A stretch of 64,000 nucleotides of DNA from the NCBI GenBank assembly GCA_025765615.1, contig JAIVFJ010000078.1, forward strand, positions 62,001-126,000. The letters run 5' to 3'. Both the position numbers and the translations under genes were made by a program. Positions within the stretch are counted from its first letter, which is position 1. Each line of letters begins with the position of its first letter. Shown one piece after another: positions 1 through 12,140 of this stretch. The notes under the pieces are model-generated. The model was not told where the DNA came from, did not search any database, and saw nothing but the letters and a program-made list of their open reading frames with translations. The DNA is from Zopfochytrium polystomum (Eukaryota; Chytridiomycota; Chytridiomycetes; Chytridiales; Chytridiaceae).

Positions 1-107
1 AAGGTCTCTGGCTAACTGGTGTCCAAAAACTGCAAACGTGATCGGCTCCACTCTTTCTCTCATATCTTCCGCTTCGAACGCGTGTTTGAACCCTTTCGGC
101 ATTGCAG

Positions 108-1474
108 TTTTACATCGTCAGTTCCATTGGTGAGTTGCACCCAACATTAGGAAGTCGCCACATTTTCTCCGTCCCCCTCTTTCCTTACTTCCTCCGCCCG
201 AAGAACCTGCCCTGCAACTACACTAACTTCTCGCAACACGCGACCAAACAACGCTCTTTAAAAAAACACACCCTCTTAGTGATGGTAATGGTCAACAAGG
301 CCGTGCTCAACTCGGTCCCACTTCCCATCACGTTCCTGTGGCTTCAGCTCCTCGTGGCCGTCGTGCTGATTCGAGTGTCGGCCTTGTTGGGATGGGTACG
401 CCTGCCCCTGGCATCGTGGAAGGCCTGCCGAGAAACGCTCCCGCTAATTGTCGTCAATGTTGTCGGCCTGACGCTCAATACCTTGTGTCTCGAGCACGTC
501 GAAGCTAGCTTCTTTCAGGTGACTTTAATTTATTTTGCGACTCCCACCTCCCCCGTCTTTTCTTCCCTCCTGGTTTCTACTCCTCTTTCTACAATGAATA
601 GCATCTAACTCTATTACGTGAAACATTTCCAACCACCACGAACCAAAAATAAATAGATCGCCCGCTCCATGGTCCTCCCGTTCACAGTCCTCCTCAGCCG
701 CTACTTCCTCCGCGACCGCATCAGCCCCGCTATCCTGCTCTCCTGCGGCACCGTCCTCGCCGGCTTCCTGATCGGCAGCCTTTTCGACTCGGGCGCCGGC
801 GGCGGCCGCATCACCAGCAGCACCACAGCGTCCGACGCCGACGCCGGCGCCTCCACCGCTGGCTCCATCGCTGCCGCGCCCTTGTCCCTCATCAGCCCCC
901 TCGGCGTGCTCCTCGGCGTCGCGTCGTCGCTGTCGACCGCCGTGCACGCCGTCGTCATCAAAAAGAGCCTGTTCGCCGTCAAGGGCTCCGTCATGGATCT
1001 TGTCTACTACAACAACCTGCTCTCCGCCGCGCTCCTCCTGCCCGTCCTCGCCGCGTGCGGCGAACTCGCCCAAGTCAGGGAACTCGCGCTCGCCGCGATT
1101 GCCGGCGCCGCTGAGACGGCGGACCGCGCCGCGTTGCGGCAGCAGCTGGCCGCGTTGCTGGTTGGCGGGCTCGTGACGGTGAGTAAGCACCTTGTGGTTG
1201 ATTGGGTTATGTGAAATGGGGGAGTTGATGGGCGAGGCGGTTAAAAACACACAAAAATCCGCGAAGCAGTCCAAACCATAAACTCATCCAACCCATTCCC
1301 AACAACCACCACATCCGCACAGGGCTTCTTCGGCTTCCTCATCAACATCGCCGGCTTCCTGCAGATCAAAGTGACGTCGCCTGTCACGCACATGATCAGC
1401 TCAGCGTTCCGCGGCGTGTAAGGCAGTCACCCCGCCCCCCTGCCTTTTCCCAATTCACTGACTCTCTCTCTCCC

Positions 1475-1513
<39 letters not shown>

Positions 1514-1817
1514 AAGGCTGCAAACCGGCGTCGCCGTCTGGGTCTTCAACGACTTTGTCAGCACGCCCCGCGCGCTCAGCATCGCACTGACGCTGTCGGG
1601 CAGCGCCGCGTACGCGTGGGTCCGCAGCAGCGAAGCGCGCGCCGCGGGGGAGATGGACGCCGTGGCGCCGGCCGCGCCGCCGCCGCAGACGGGGGCAGCG
1701 GCCAAGACGGAGCAGCAGCGGAGGCGCTTTGGGTTTGGCGGCGGCGGCGGCGGCGGCGGAGGCGGCAGCTGGGGCCGCGTGCCGGCGGACCGGGACGTTG
1801 AGAAGGGCGCGGGCTGA
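108..1817 (+). CDS. Nucleotide-sugar (GDP-fucose-like) transporter, 5' partial
   Basis: Five exons are visible: 108-129, 280-518, 657-1178, 1323-1417 and 1517-1817, all with GT-AG introns and one frame (about 392 residues before the TGA at 1815). The product is a multi-pass hydrophobic protein of the drug/metabolite transporter superfamily. Segments such as SSIVMVMVNKAVLN, QIARSMVLPFTVLLSRYF and VTSPVTHMISSAFRGV match the SLC35C/TPT pattern, in which Golgi carriers exchange a nucleotide sugar for the monophosphate. The SLC35C1 GDP-fucose group is the closest I can recall, but substrate is inference. The start codon lies upstream, probably beyond position 1. The C-terminus is odd: a run of about ten glycines in an Ala/Gly/Arg tail. 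Intron 4 (1418-1516) is mostly a 34-nt A tract. Confidence 0.85.
1477..1512 (+). repeat. Poly(A) tract inside an intron
   Basis: An uninterrupted run of about 34-36 A residues fills the distal part of transporter intron 4, ending four bases before the AG acceptor. It lies in the sense orientation, where a pyrimidine tract would be expected. Confidence 0.95.
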
Positions 1818-2800
1818 CGTTATTCATTTTTGTCGAGTTGATTTGTTTGTCTGAAGAAGTGGCCTCAACCCCCTTTCGTGCCGCCCTTTTTCCTCCTTCC
1901 GCCCTCTTTGGGAGAAACTAAAAGAAAAGAACAAAAAAAAAAAAAACAAAGCGAATTCAACGAATCGGAATTCTCTTGCAGGCTTGGCAGTAAATAATAT
2001 AATAATAATAAAAAGCTTATCAGTTACCTGTTGCTGCAGATAGCCAAGAAAGTTATCGGAAACTGTGGCCAGCGTGGTGTACAGGAGCGTTTCAAGAAGA
2101 AAAAAAATAATGAAGTTTGTAATCTCGCCAAGTAACCATAATTTGTGGAGTTGAAGTAGCTACTCCCCATGATACCCCATGCCCCCGCGCACACGCACAA
2201 ATACATTGGCGTGCTGCTGTCTGTGCCATTCTTCGTGGCTAGTGTTTGCAGTCTTTCATCGTGCCATAAACATCCCAGTGACCCTCAAAGTTGCTTTATA
2301 CCTAAATTCTGAAACCGTGCAAAATACCAGTTAGATTAATACCTGCACCTTCAGGATTGGAAGGACTTTTTGCTGATACTTTTGTTGTACGAAATGGTGG
2401 AGCGACTGTATGTCCATAATTTTTCTTCTTGGTCGAAAAATGAAGAAAAGGGCTTGCACTGCCAGGCTATTGGAATGTAACAAATCTTGAAGTTCTGCAA
2501 TTCGCACCACAACTGTAAAAACAAAGATACATTATACACACATGATTCAGTACTTGCTGAAGACACTGATTTGGAAAAAGCTATCTGCTGCAGCCCATTG
2601 TTTTCTTATCCCTTAAAGGTTTGCCAACCATTGAGTTCGAATCGCTCCTGAGCCACTGATTGCAAATTCAAAAAGCCGCAGAGTTCTCTGAGCGAGGCTT
2701 CATTCACACAGGACACGAGGAATAACTCTGCCTTTGAACAGACATGCAGTATTTTGTTGAGCTATTTATTGAAATCTGGCCACTCAAATTGTTTAAAGAT

Positions 2801-3152
2801 GTTAGGCAGAACTGAGTGGTTAGCAGCAAGAGGCACAAGACAGACCCAAACCTATTGTGACTGTCAGTTATCGTTCTCATAATGCCCATGAGGAGAGCAA
2901 GCCACCACCAATGCAGACCTTGGCGCTGGCTTGCGCTGTTGACAAATACTCCAAGTATAACGTGGAACGGAAACAGAGTCTAGCCAGTTTTCCTCCTCCT
3001 CTGCTCAAGCAGACAATACAGGAGAGCTTTTTGCCCTGTGCCAGTCACACTTGCCTAGCAACTATTATAGCATGCATATCATCATTATGTATCAATAATT
3101 CAAAACAGAGTTTTTTCCTTTCTCTCCAAGTTGGGGAGAAGGACCACCCACA
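2801..3152. repeat. Dispersed repeat, copy A
   Basis: About 350 bp that recur at 45053-45403 in the same orientation with roughly 85-90% identity by eye and few indels. Both copies run from a TTAGCAGCAAGAGGCACAAG block to GGAGAAGGACCACCCACA. No terminal inverted repeat, target duplication or long ORF is evident, so this looks like a non-autonomous interspersed element of unknown class. Confidence 0.85.
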
Positions 3153-3878
3153 GTTTACAAACGAATCGAATGTTTTTTTTTTGGAGGGCGGGGGGAGGAC
3201 GTCAGCGATGGGTGGGAAGTCCATCAAGAAATTACCATTTTGATATTTCGCCGCAATGGGGTCTTTGTATCAAATTCCAGCGACAGCGAATGGAATGGAC
3301 CAGAACCAACATGATTTCTGTCCCGTGCTTGAGTAACAATGATGGATAACACACAGGGCCACTAGGTGACTATGAGTACTAAGGCGTAAGCCATCGATGG
3401 GAAAAATTCGGTCTGTCTCGATGGGGTGGGCCTCGAGTGTGAGTGTGCAGCCAAGATGGCAGGTCAACACAGGGAGAGTTAGCAAAAGGGAACAGATACT
3501 TGTCGTTATTTCGATTTGGAATGCGGCAAAGGAACTTGGTCTTTTACATAGTCTTGTAGCGTATACAGCCGTGGGGCAAAGTGCGAACGAAGTGAGCAAC
3601 CAGCCATCGAGCCGGGCTATTTATTCTCTATCTGGCGGATGTGCGTTTGGCCAAATCCTCCTGTTGTTTCCACCATACTCAAAAATTGCAGTCCATACAG
3701 TTCCCCATGCTACTTTGAAGAGATTTGACAGATTCTGAAAAATAAGGAGGTACGCAATTCGACAGCACCCTCGCGTCGAACAGCCTGCGAGAGGCCACTT
3801 GTTTGCTTGCACTGGGGCAACATAACCCCCTCCTTTCAGTTGCCGAGTCGCAACCACTGGATAAGGGAACACAGACAA

Positions 3879-3902
3879 ATACACACACACACACACACAC
3901 AC
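3879..3902. repeat. CA microsatellite
   Basis: About eleven CA units in a non-coding spacer. Confidence 0.9.
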
Positions 3903-4416
3903 CCGGGTAGTGCGGTGACACACTAGCAATGCAAGTACAACAGGGCCAAAAGAGAGACGAGGAAAGAAAAAAAATCAACTATTGTAGAACAGACAGCAGA
4001 GCGAGGAAAAAATCAAGGCAACACAGAAGGAGGAAAATCCAAAGAATAAAATAAAAAGCCCAAAGATAACGCTTTTTTGTTTGCTGGAGCTGCATTCGGG
4101 TGCGGGTTTCTCATGCATCCATTGTTCCTTATCACTTCTGCCGTGCAGCGACTCGGAGAAACGAATAGGAAGAACGATGACAAGTAAGAAGTCGAGAAAG
4201 GATGAAATCAATGGGGCGGCGAAGTTGTGACAGCGGCTGGTAGTTGTTGCCCAAAGTAATATGACGGCAGAGATGCATTTGTTAAAAACAAACCCTGCAG
4301 TGTGCGGCGGGTTCCGGCAACGGACTTGCTAAAGAGGGTTGGGATCGGTCTTGAAGCGGTCGTGTGGATTCCAAGAGACAATGGCCGAATAAAAGAGGGT
4401 CGGCAGTTCGGCCGTT

Positions 4417-5282
4417 TCAAGCTGGAGGAGACGCAGAGTTGGACGTCGCGGAAGCTGACGATGTCGGCGCCGCCGCAGCAGTGAAATGTGATAGGTAGGG
4501 GTATGCGGGTACACGGGCAAGCAACTCCTCCCGGTTGTCTTCGTCTTCGGCAATCATAAACTCTGCAAACTCGATGAATCCGCTGATGATCGCGTCCTTC
4601 TCGGCCAAGAGCGCATCGCGCAGTTGGATTTCGTGTCGGTATCGTTGTATGTCGTACTCGGTGGCTGATGCGTCTTCGGGCCGGGCGGCTGGTGCCTGCG
4701 TTGCCGTATTGGAGTGGAGTGCTGAAAAGAGTGAAGCCGCAGCTTCAAATGCCGGGCCTAGTGGGACGAGCCGTTGGCGTTTTGTTTTTGGTCAAAGGGA
4801 GGGCAATACAGGGTGCGAAGAAGGAACGGATGACTGTCCGTGAGGAATCGCTCTCGAATCGGATGTAACACAAGGACTGCCTTATTCTCCGCCGGGAGGT
4901 AGTCCCAGCAATCCGCACCTTCTTCACCCATCAGGGCGCTAAAATCCGCGTACGAAAACTGTCCGGCCGAGCCCAGTGCCGCCGCCGCCGCCGCCGCCGC
5001 AGCAGTCACCGCAGTTGGAATCTCCGCCGTCGCACCTTGCTTCCTCCCACTCGCCTTTTTGATACCCTTGTGCTGCGGGTTGTAGGCGCGGGTGTGGGCC
5101 GAAATGTGCTGCGCATACTGCGTTCCAGTGTTGCCGGCCAGCGATGTCGAGCAGTCCTTGCAAATGGCGGCTGTGTCCGGAATTATTTCTGCTGCGTGCT
5201 GCTTCGTCTGCAGGTGCTGCGACAGAGCCGGGATCGACCGGAACGATCGGATGCAGCCAGGAAACGGACATGCCAGCGGCAT
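4417..5282 (-). CDS. C2H2 zinc-finger protein of unknown function
   Basis: Two exons, 5282-4835 and 4757-4417, give 262 residues. The N-terminus begins at an ATG and reads straight into a C2H2 finger (CPFPGC ... HLQTKQH, C-x4-C with H-x5-H spacing, residues 5-29). A second finger-like unit follows (CKDC ... HISAH, about residues 41-63), with a nine-alanine run near residue 95. The second exon encodes a charged, helix-prone stretch with EYDIQRYRHEIQLRDALL and an acidic segment FAEFMIAEDEDNREELLARV. A nucleic-acid-binding role is a family inference only. The donor (GTCATC) is weak, so the junction is the uncertain part of this model; the two reading frames themselves look coding. Confidence 0.6.
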
Positions 5283-6654
5283 TGTTTCGCACAGTGGGCT
5301 TTATGTGTGGGAAACTTGGCTTGTGGGAGAGGGTACGATTGTGAATGTTGTCTGGGCGGGGAGTGTTGGTGGTGGGTGGGAACGGTCCCCAGAAGGAGGA
5401 GCAAACAGGCGCAATACTCACATTGAATGTCCACTGACGCCGGCGAGAAGTCCTCTGCTGGAGTGATTGATTGGCCAGAGATTGACTGCAAAAGGTGCGA
5501 AAGCAAGCCGTAGTAGCAAAAAAAAAAAAATGGATTGAAATGAAGGGGTGCCAACAGCAGTGCTGACGGGGGAGGGTGCGATCTCAGGTCAGCCGTGGAG
5601 GCGATACCTTTGAGGGGGACTCTGCAGCTTCGGCAAATGACGATGGCTGACCCTGACCCTGCCCCAATGGCAAATAAATCCAAACAAAAAACTGCTTTAC
5701 AGGTGCAATCAATGCCAAAGGTGGCAAAGCGTTTGGCCCGAGGTAGTGCAGAAGGAGGGGGGGAAGGGACGTGGAGTGTCGGGCGGGAGAAGGCTTTAGT
5801 TGGCTGGGTGGGGAAGTCGGCCTGATCTTCGTTGCGGCGGTTGCGTCAAGTCTTTTTGGTCTGACAAGGAGGCGATTTGAAATGGGATCGTCGAAAAGAG
5901 GAGGGATTGGGCAGCAGACAGGGCGAATGGGGCGGGGGAGGCTCTTCTTGCGGTCGGTTGAGGTGGGCGGCCTTGCGATGGAGCGAGGCGGGGATGGCGG
6001 GTTGAGAGGAGCGCCGGTGCCGGGGCGAGGCACGTCCCGGGCAATGGAGGAGCGTTCGACAGCCTCATCTTGATGGAGCACAACGATGAATTGCAGGCGC
6101 AAAAGACTGAAGATGCAAGCAACACAAATGAATGAAAGAGAATTCAATTTGCAATAGGCTGCAGCACCACGAATGAAAGAAGATGATGGAAGGAGAAGAG
6201 GAAAGAATCTGTGGGCTGCAAGAAGTATGAGCTGGCAAGGAAAAAACGAGCACGCGGAACATGGGCGGCTGTTCGCATCGCGGGCCAGAACTACCGCAAC
6301 GCGGCTAATTTTTATTAGCTTGTCCGCATCTGCGTTCGCCGCTCGCGTTGACAGCGAAAAGCTGAGTTGGTGCGACGATGGTGAACCACTTCTGAGAAGC
6401 TAGAGGAGTGCGGTAGGAAGCGGGAAGCTTGTAATACTGCTGTGCTTTATTTCGCGCAGTATTGGCGCCGAAGCAGCAAACCTTCGCTCGAACAAAAACA
6501 GATACCAGGAAAAAAAAAGAGGCAAAAAAAGGAAAGGAAAGGAAAAGAAGTCACTAGAACAAACGGCCAACGATATTAAGATATGGTAAGGGCGTAACGC
6601 GAACAAAGAACTTTTGTCTTGAGAAAACATATTCGCTCAGTAGCCATACCGATT
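5283..6654. other. Intergenic region between zinc-finger and ArfGAP genes
   Basis: About 1.4 kb between the start of one minus-strand gene and the end of the next. Purine-rich; no exon, RNA gene or clear promoter element could be supported. Confidence 0.5.
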
Positions 6655-9014
6655 CTAGAAACGAAAATGTCGAATTAGCTGGAGACTCTGTTCCAATGAG
6701 GGATTGCCCCAAGAGATAACCGTACCTGCATATCCTGCAAATACTCAGCTACTTTGCTTCCGCCATCTCTCACTATCTTTTTCAAACTTTCCAAGTCCTC
6801 CAGGCCCTGGTCGACGAATCGCTGAGCAAAGTCCCGCGCGTTGTCAACGACTTGGTCAACCGAGATCCTCGTCGGGGATCCACCCAAACCATACGATCCA
6901 CGCCGCCCGGCAGGGCCGCCACTTGCGCCATCATTGCTAGTGCGACCGTGGTAGTCATCGGATCCAAACCCTGAGCGTCCTTGGAACTGCTGCAAACGCT
7001 CTCGTGCTTCCGAGCTATTTCAATCAAATGAAACCCCAGCGCGAAAACGTTGAGAAAAACCGGTGCAGGGACAAAACATATTCGACCCTTACTTTGCTTG
7101 CTCGTCGTAAGCTCCGCGCTGGAAGTATTGGTCGCTTGAAATAGCTTTCGCGGAACCAAACCGCTTTTGCGCCTCGCCGTCTCCGTAACTGGAGGAGGAA
7201 GACGAGGCAGATGGAACCGACCCGAATCCTCCAATGCGCGAGGAAGATGAAGCTGGGGGCTTTGCGGCAGCTGCTGACCTTGCCGCGTTATTGCTGCTGC
7301 CGTTTGCACCGGCAGCAAGGGGGTCAAACCCGAATCCAAGTCTAGGGAAGGAAGGCGCAGATCCAGTGCTGTCATTGCTGCTGCTTCCGACAGAGCCAGC
7401 GCCAAAGCCAGCAAAGCCAAGACGATCGGCATCTGCGGAAGAGTTGTCGCCCGTAAACGCCAGCCGCGACGAAAAGCCGTTGCCGGTGCCTCCACCGCTA
7501 CCTCCACCTGAAACAAGTGCAGCAAGACCGGCCGCTGCGGCTTCCTTCTCGCGGGCAGCGCGCTCGGCCTCCTCTCGCTCTCGCTGCTCTTCAGCCTCCT
7601 TCGCGCGAGCCTCGGCTTCCTCGAAATTGATCGGCTTGGCGGCTTTTTTCGCACCAAGTGACTTTTTACCCTTCAAGTGTGATGTGTAGATCGGAATCTG
7701 GACAGCTGGGCTGCTGATGCCGGTCGAAGGTGTGGCGGGCACGACTACTGGCGATGGAACACTGGCAGGCGCAGCAGCAGGAGTCTCCACATTCGTGGAC
7801 GGGGGTGCCGGCTCCGGTTTCTTCACAGACACTGCAGGAGCCGCTTTGGGCTTGGGAGAAATGGACATCTGGACAGAAACTTAGTTTGGATCGCGAAGGT
7901 CGAAGAAAGCCTCACTTGGGCTGTGGATTCCAGAACGCTTTCAATGGGGGCGACTTGAGCCGCATTCACTGGCGTGGCCGTTCGCTTTGGAAGGTTGTCA
8001 GTGCCAGGTGTCGTTGGACGAGATAGTGAAGATGCCGCCTGCACGGAGGCGACAGCCGGGATAGATTTTATCGAGGTGGCGGGAGATCCAGAGGGGGTCT
8101 CCCAGTCGGAGAAAAAGTCATCGTCTTTCGCCGGCTCAGCTTCGGGTAGGTCGAGGCGCGAGGCGTCGTCAAAAACGATTTTGTCCGGGTGCCTATTGGG
8201 TATTTACCGATTCAGAGAGAGGAGACCTGTTAAGGATAGGCACTACGAAGGACAACAAACAACAAAATAAAAATGACGGTTTGGTGCACCGAACCTCTTT
8301 GCGTCCTCGTCCGCAAGCTTTCGTAGTCGTTCCTTGTACAGCATGCCGGCACGTGAAGTGTACTTGGCCTTGGCGTCTTTGAAGCTGGTCACACTTGATC
8401 CAGATCTATTGAAGAACTCTGTGGCGTTTGCGTTCCCGCCGACCTTCATGATCCTGAGCTGATCCAGCGTCCAAGAGTCCAACACGGTCGATCTGATTCA
8501 AAGTTTGATCAACGATGGAAATGGAACGATCAGCGCCGGAGAACACGCCGTACTTTCAGAGGAAATGATAACAAGTGAGAGGCGGAAAGCGATACCTGAC
8601 AAAAGTAATGTGAACGCCCATGTTGCGGTGGACGGCCGAGCAGTCCAGGCAGAGGTAGACTCCATAAGTGACAGTACTCCACGTGGGATTTTTCGCCCCA
8701 CAGTCGAAGCAGACCTGAAAAGAGCGAGTAAGATAAAGCGGATCGCGATGGGATCGGCAGGTTGGGTGGGATTGCGCCTTCGATTGCCGTCCCACAATCC
8801 CTCACACGAAGCTCGACACTGACGGCGGTGATTCCGTTGCGCAGCGGCAACGGCAGTGGGGCCGCAATCGGCCAGCCATCCTGCTAGCGCTCCCTCCCTC
8901 TTCGCCTTTGCTGCGTGTGATCGCTGCCCTCTCTACCTTGTTCTCCCTGTGCTGCCCCTTGAGCTTCTTGAAGATGTCCGTGATCTCGCTTTTGCTCAGG
9001 ACGACGTCCCCCAT
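6655..9014 (-). CDS. ArfGAP (ARFGAP2/3, Glo3-like)
   Basis: Seven exons (9014-8937, 8714-8596, 8492-8295, 8192-7916, 7868-7093, 7014-6726, 6687-6655) encode 589 residues. The ArfGAP zinc finger is complete: [10 protein letters not shown] followed by [11 protein letters not shown], that is C-x2-C-x16-C-x2-C with the catalytic arginine, then [15 protein letters not shown]. The middle is low-complexity Ser/Ala/Gly. The C-terminal half carries the [17 protein letters not shown] block and a charged EARERLQQF helix typical of the coatomer-dependent ARFGAP2/3 class, which activates Arf1 GTP hydrolysis on COPI vesicles at the Golgi. It lies head-to-head with the proteasome subunit gene, about 500 bp apart. 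The last 11-codon exon is the least certain. Confidence 0.9.
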
Positions 9015-9516
9015 CTTCTTCTTGTTTGATTACTTGTTTGACTTTTTATATATTTTCGTTATTAATATTTGTTTCGAATTTTCTTCCAACCCCGCACAAG
9101 CAACCATCGAGTGCGCAAGTACGCCGTCCCAAATATTTATCAACGTGAGTATTTTTTGAAAGAAAAGAACTCTAGGGCGGTGAGAGGAGAAGGGTGCGCA
9201 GATTCGCTTTCGTTCGCGTGAAGAAGTCCATGGAAATACACGAAATAAGTAGCTCCAACTCTCCTTGGAGGGATCTCTGCAAGAAATAATTTGGCAGTGC
9301 AGCAGCCGTCGAGAAAAGGAAGAATTTAGAAGTGGGAGGACCAGGGCGCGTCGGCGAGGTGGGCGGGAATCGGGAAAGGTAGTCGTCGTCGAAAGCCGAC
9401 TGTTGTTCGTCTCTGCGCAGGTGACGCGTCCCCACTGGTTTCCCAGCCCCCTGAAAAAAAGGAACAAACGAAAAAATCAACAAAACCAGAGTCACTCATC
9501 AGTCAACACCAAAGGA
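9015..9516. promoter_or_regulatory. Shared divergent promoter region, ArfGAP / PSMA4
   Basis: About 500 bp between two ATG codons facing away from each other. Both core promoters must lie here. I see no convincing TATA box beyond AT-rich sequence at 9040-9075. Confidence 0.5.
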
Positions 9517-10778
9517 ATGGCGCGGCGCTACGACTCGAGGACTACCATCTTCTCGCCGGAAGGTGCAGCATTCGCATTCAAAGCAAAATCCATACCACGC
9601 CCCCCTACTGCCGTCCTTCTCGCCTTCTTGTTTCCCTTCGCGAAAGATCCGATCTGGGCGTGGGCTGGATTGCCACGAGATGCGCAGCGTCGGATCACAA
9701 CACCACTCTTGAACCTCATTACACTGCCTGCCCCGATGGTGACCGATCCACCCGCGCCGCCTTCCCTTCCACTTCCCCTTTCCCCTTGCATATTTTTGCC
9801 TACCGAATGCAGGGCGACTCTACCAGGTCGAGTATGCTATGGAGGCGATCTCGCACGCCGGCATGGCCATCGGCATCCTGTCCAAGGATGGTGTCGTCCT
9901 CGCTGCCGAAAAGAAGGTCACGTCCAAGCTGCTGGAACAGACGAAATCGCATGAGAAGCTGTACAAGCTCAGCGAGTTGAGTCGTCTTTATGCTCTTCAT
10001 GTGGAGAGTGGCGCTGCGTGGCCGGGGGGAGCGTGTCAGTTTTCAGGACGCGTAGGCTCAACCGCCAATCTTCTCTAGTCACGTTTCGGTGGCGGTGGCA
10101 GGCCTAACCGCCGACGCCAACACTCTCATCACCAACTGCCGACAACAAGCCCAAGGCTACCAACTCGCGTACTCGGAGCCGATTCCCGTCGAACAGCTCG
10201 TGCAGCGTCTTTGTGATTTGAAACAGAGCTACACGCAATACGGAGGTACACGCCGCTTGGGTTTTGCTTTATGTCCCCATCCTTCTGACACCTTCCGGCC
10301 CGAAGGTCTGCGGCCCTTTGGAGTTTCATTCCTCTACGCCGGTCACGACAAGCACTTCGGTTTCCAACTGTACCACTCCGACCCCTCAGGAAACTACTCT
10401 GGGTGGAAGGCGACCTGCATTGGTGCTAACTCTGCAAACGCGACCAGTCTGCTGAAGCAGGATTACACCGAGGGGCTCTCGCTGAAGGAGGCAAAGAGCC
10501 TGGCAGTCAAAGTCCTGGCGAAGACGATGGACTCGGCAACGTTGGGGCCCGACAAGCGTAAGCCAAAAACTCTCTTGAATCTTACGCCTGCCCCACCGTT
10601 CACGAGAGGCTTAAACGTTTCAAATCCTTTTACCACAGTTGAGTTTGCGACGCTTCACCAAGGCGCGAATGGAGCAGTTGTATACCATGCTTACACACCT
10701 GCTGAAATCGAGGCTCTGCTGGAAGCAGAAAACGTTAAAAAGATCATCGAAGACAAGGAGAAGGAGAACAACTCGTGA
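9517..10778 (+). CDS. PSMA4: 20S proteasome subunit alpha (alpha-3 type, PSMA4/PRE9)
   Basis: Five exons (9517-9562, 9813-9975, 10079-10245, 10306-10557, 10639-10778) give 255 residues, the normal family length. It opens with [20 protein letters not shown] and [10 protein letters not shown], the N-terminal alpha-subunit signature that forms the gate of the 20S core. [15 protein letters not shown] and [12 protein letters not shown] follow, then the [16 protein letters not shown] and [16 protein letters not shown] segments diagnostic of the PSMA4 branch. The Lys/Glu-rich tail ending KEKENNS is also typical. Alpha subunits are non-catalytic; this one helps build the outer ring of the proteasome in cytosol and nucleus. 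Intron 2 uses an unusual GTTGAG donor. A likely polyadenylation hexamer lies 15 nt downstream. Confidence 0.95.
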
Positions 10779-10793
10779 ATGAGTGCATCGTTA

Positions 10794-10799
10794 AATAAA
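10794..10799 (+). terminator. AATAAA polyadenylation signal of PSMA4
   Basis: Canonical hexamer 15 nt after the proteasome stop codon. Confidence 0.65.
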
Positions 10800-11508
10800 G
10801 GAGTTCCGTGTGTCCGTGCTAGCAGATGCAATACCTAGCAGCTTGCGGCAAGCAGATCGCTCTTTTTGAGGCGGACTCTACCCTTCCGACATGAACACTT
10901 ACCACGACATGATGCTGGATCCCCGTATCGTCGCATTGAAAAAACAAACATGGCGAGCAGGCACAACACTTTCTTTAGTCTCAGGATACTTAACAGGGCA
11001 ACAAACCGCCGACGTGCAAAGCCGCTGGCAATTGCAGACCTCAGCCCCCAGACGAAACAAATTCGTTATGGATAAACCTCTGTGCTCATAAACGAGCTTT
11101 TTAGGAAGCAACAAGGGCACAGTTCACAAGAAAAATGCACACACACTATTGGGGAATTTCTACGCTGCACGTTCCCAAGGCAGACGCTTTTTAAAACTCA
11201 GGGCAAGTCTGCGTTTAGGATATAAAAAAAAGCAAGGGAAGGGACCCCCCTTTTTGCCAAGAAATCGAGAATTAGATTGCCTCAACAACGAAGATAATTC
11301 TCTGCGAATTTAATTTCGTGGAGCAAGCGGTGGCGCTCGTGCACCCACCCGGTGCGGTCTGACGAGTCTGAAATTTGAGACCGTGGTCGTTTTGCGGTTT
11401 GGCACGTGGGCGTCGCGCAAAAACAGTTTGGGAGAAGTTAAATATTTGAGCATCCCGGGAAAACTCCCAACCGCAACCAAAACAACCAAAAACGAAACGA
11501 CAAACAAA

Positions 11509-11541
<33 letters not shown>
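10800..11541. other. Non-coding spacer with poly(A) tract
   Basis: No gene supported. A run of about 30 A at 11511-11540 reads as poly(T) directly after the donor of the P450 remnant on the minus strand. Confidence 0.5.
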
Positions 11542-11544
<3 letters not shown>

Positions 11545-12015
11545 GCTCAGTGCTGCCAGCCCCGTCTTCATGATAGACATTCCAATTTTCTTCCCGGGCA
11601 AGCGCGGCTCCTGACCCCCAAACACGGCATACTGGAAGGGCGCCAGGACCGCCGACTCCACCGCGCCGTCGCTGCCCACACACAAAAACCTGTCTGGCAG
11701 GTACTCGCACGCGTTTAGGCCCAAAAGGCCTGGGTCGCGGTGATGGGCATCGAGGTTGAGCTGCACCACGGTGCCTTTCGGTAGAACGAACTGGCCGTCT
11801 GGAGTCTCGAGATCGGTTTCCAGAAGATGCGGGGGGCGGGCGGGCTTCCCGCACTCAGGCATCCAGCAGGGGCAGCCGGTCCGCGTCGGCGGCGGTGAGA
11901 ATACCGCGGCCAGACGGAGTCGGTGCCGTCTTCTGGGCGTCGTCGTCGTCGTTGTTGATGCTGCGAAGGGAGTCCAATTCAGAACGGGGTCGGTCCTGGA
12001 GTGCGTGGTTTGTTG
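11542..12015 (-). pseudogene. Cytochrome P450 pseudogene (C-terminal part)
   Basis: Read on the minus strand, an I/J-helix-side stretch ending ADADRLPLLDA is followed by an in-frame TGA where P450s have Cys before the K-helix. The frame then slips in a C6 run. Reading resumes as HLLETDLETPDGQFVLPKG and continues into LNLDAHHRDPGLLG, YLPDRFL and FGGQEPRLPGKKIG. These match the P450 ETPDG/PKGT strand, PERF-like block and heme loop. The ExxR motif is disrupted (VREARP) and the heme-ligand cysteine of FxxGxRxCxG is absent, so no functional monooxygenase can be made. Upstream exons (heme domain N-terminus) were not found. Family assignment is from motifs. Confidence 0.75.
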
Positions 12016-12140
12016 AGAGATAACGACAGGCTATGCAGATAATAAGAGAGGCGGTCGCAGGGCCTGTTTTGAAAGTTTATCATGTGCGGGGGGACTTGAG
12101 GGGGGAATTCGGTCAAGAGTGATTAAGGCGCAGAAGCACC

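Larger units (their letters stand above)
1818..4416. other. Intergenic region, 2.6 kb
   Basis: No coding exon or RNA gene could be supported on either strand. It contains a dispersed repeat copy (2801-3152), a short CA microsatellite (3879-3902) and the 3' flanks of the transporter and of the convergent zinc-finger gene. A-rich stretches at about 1921-1950 may be transcript 3' ends. Confidence 0.6.
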
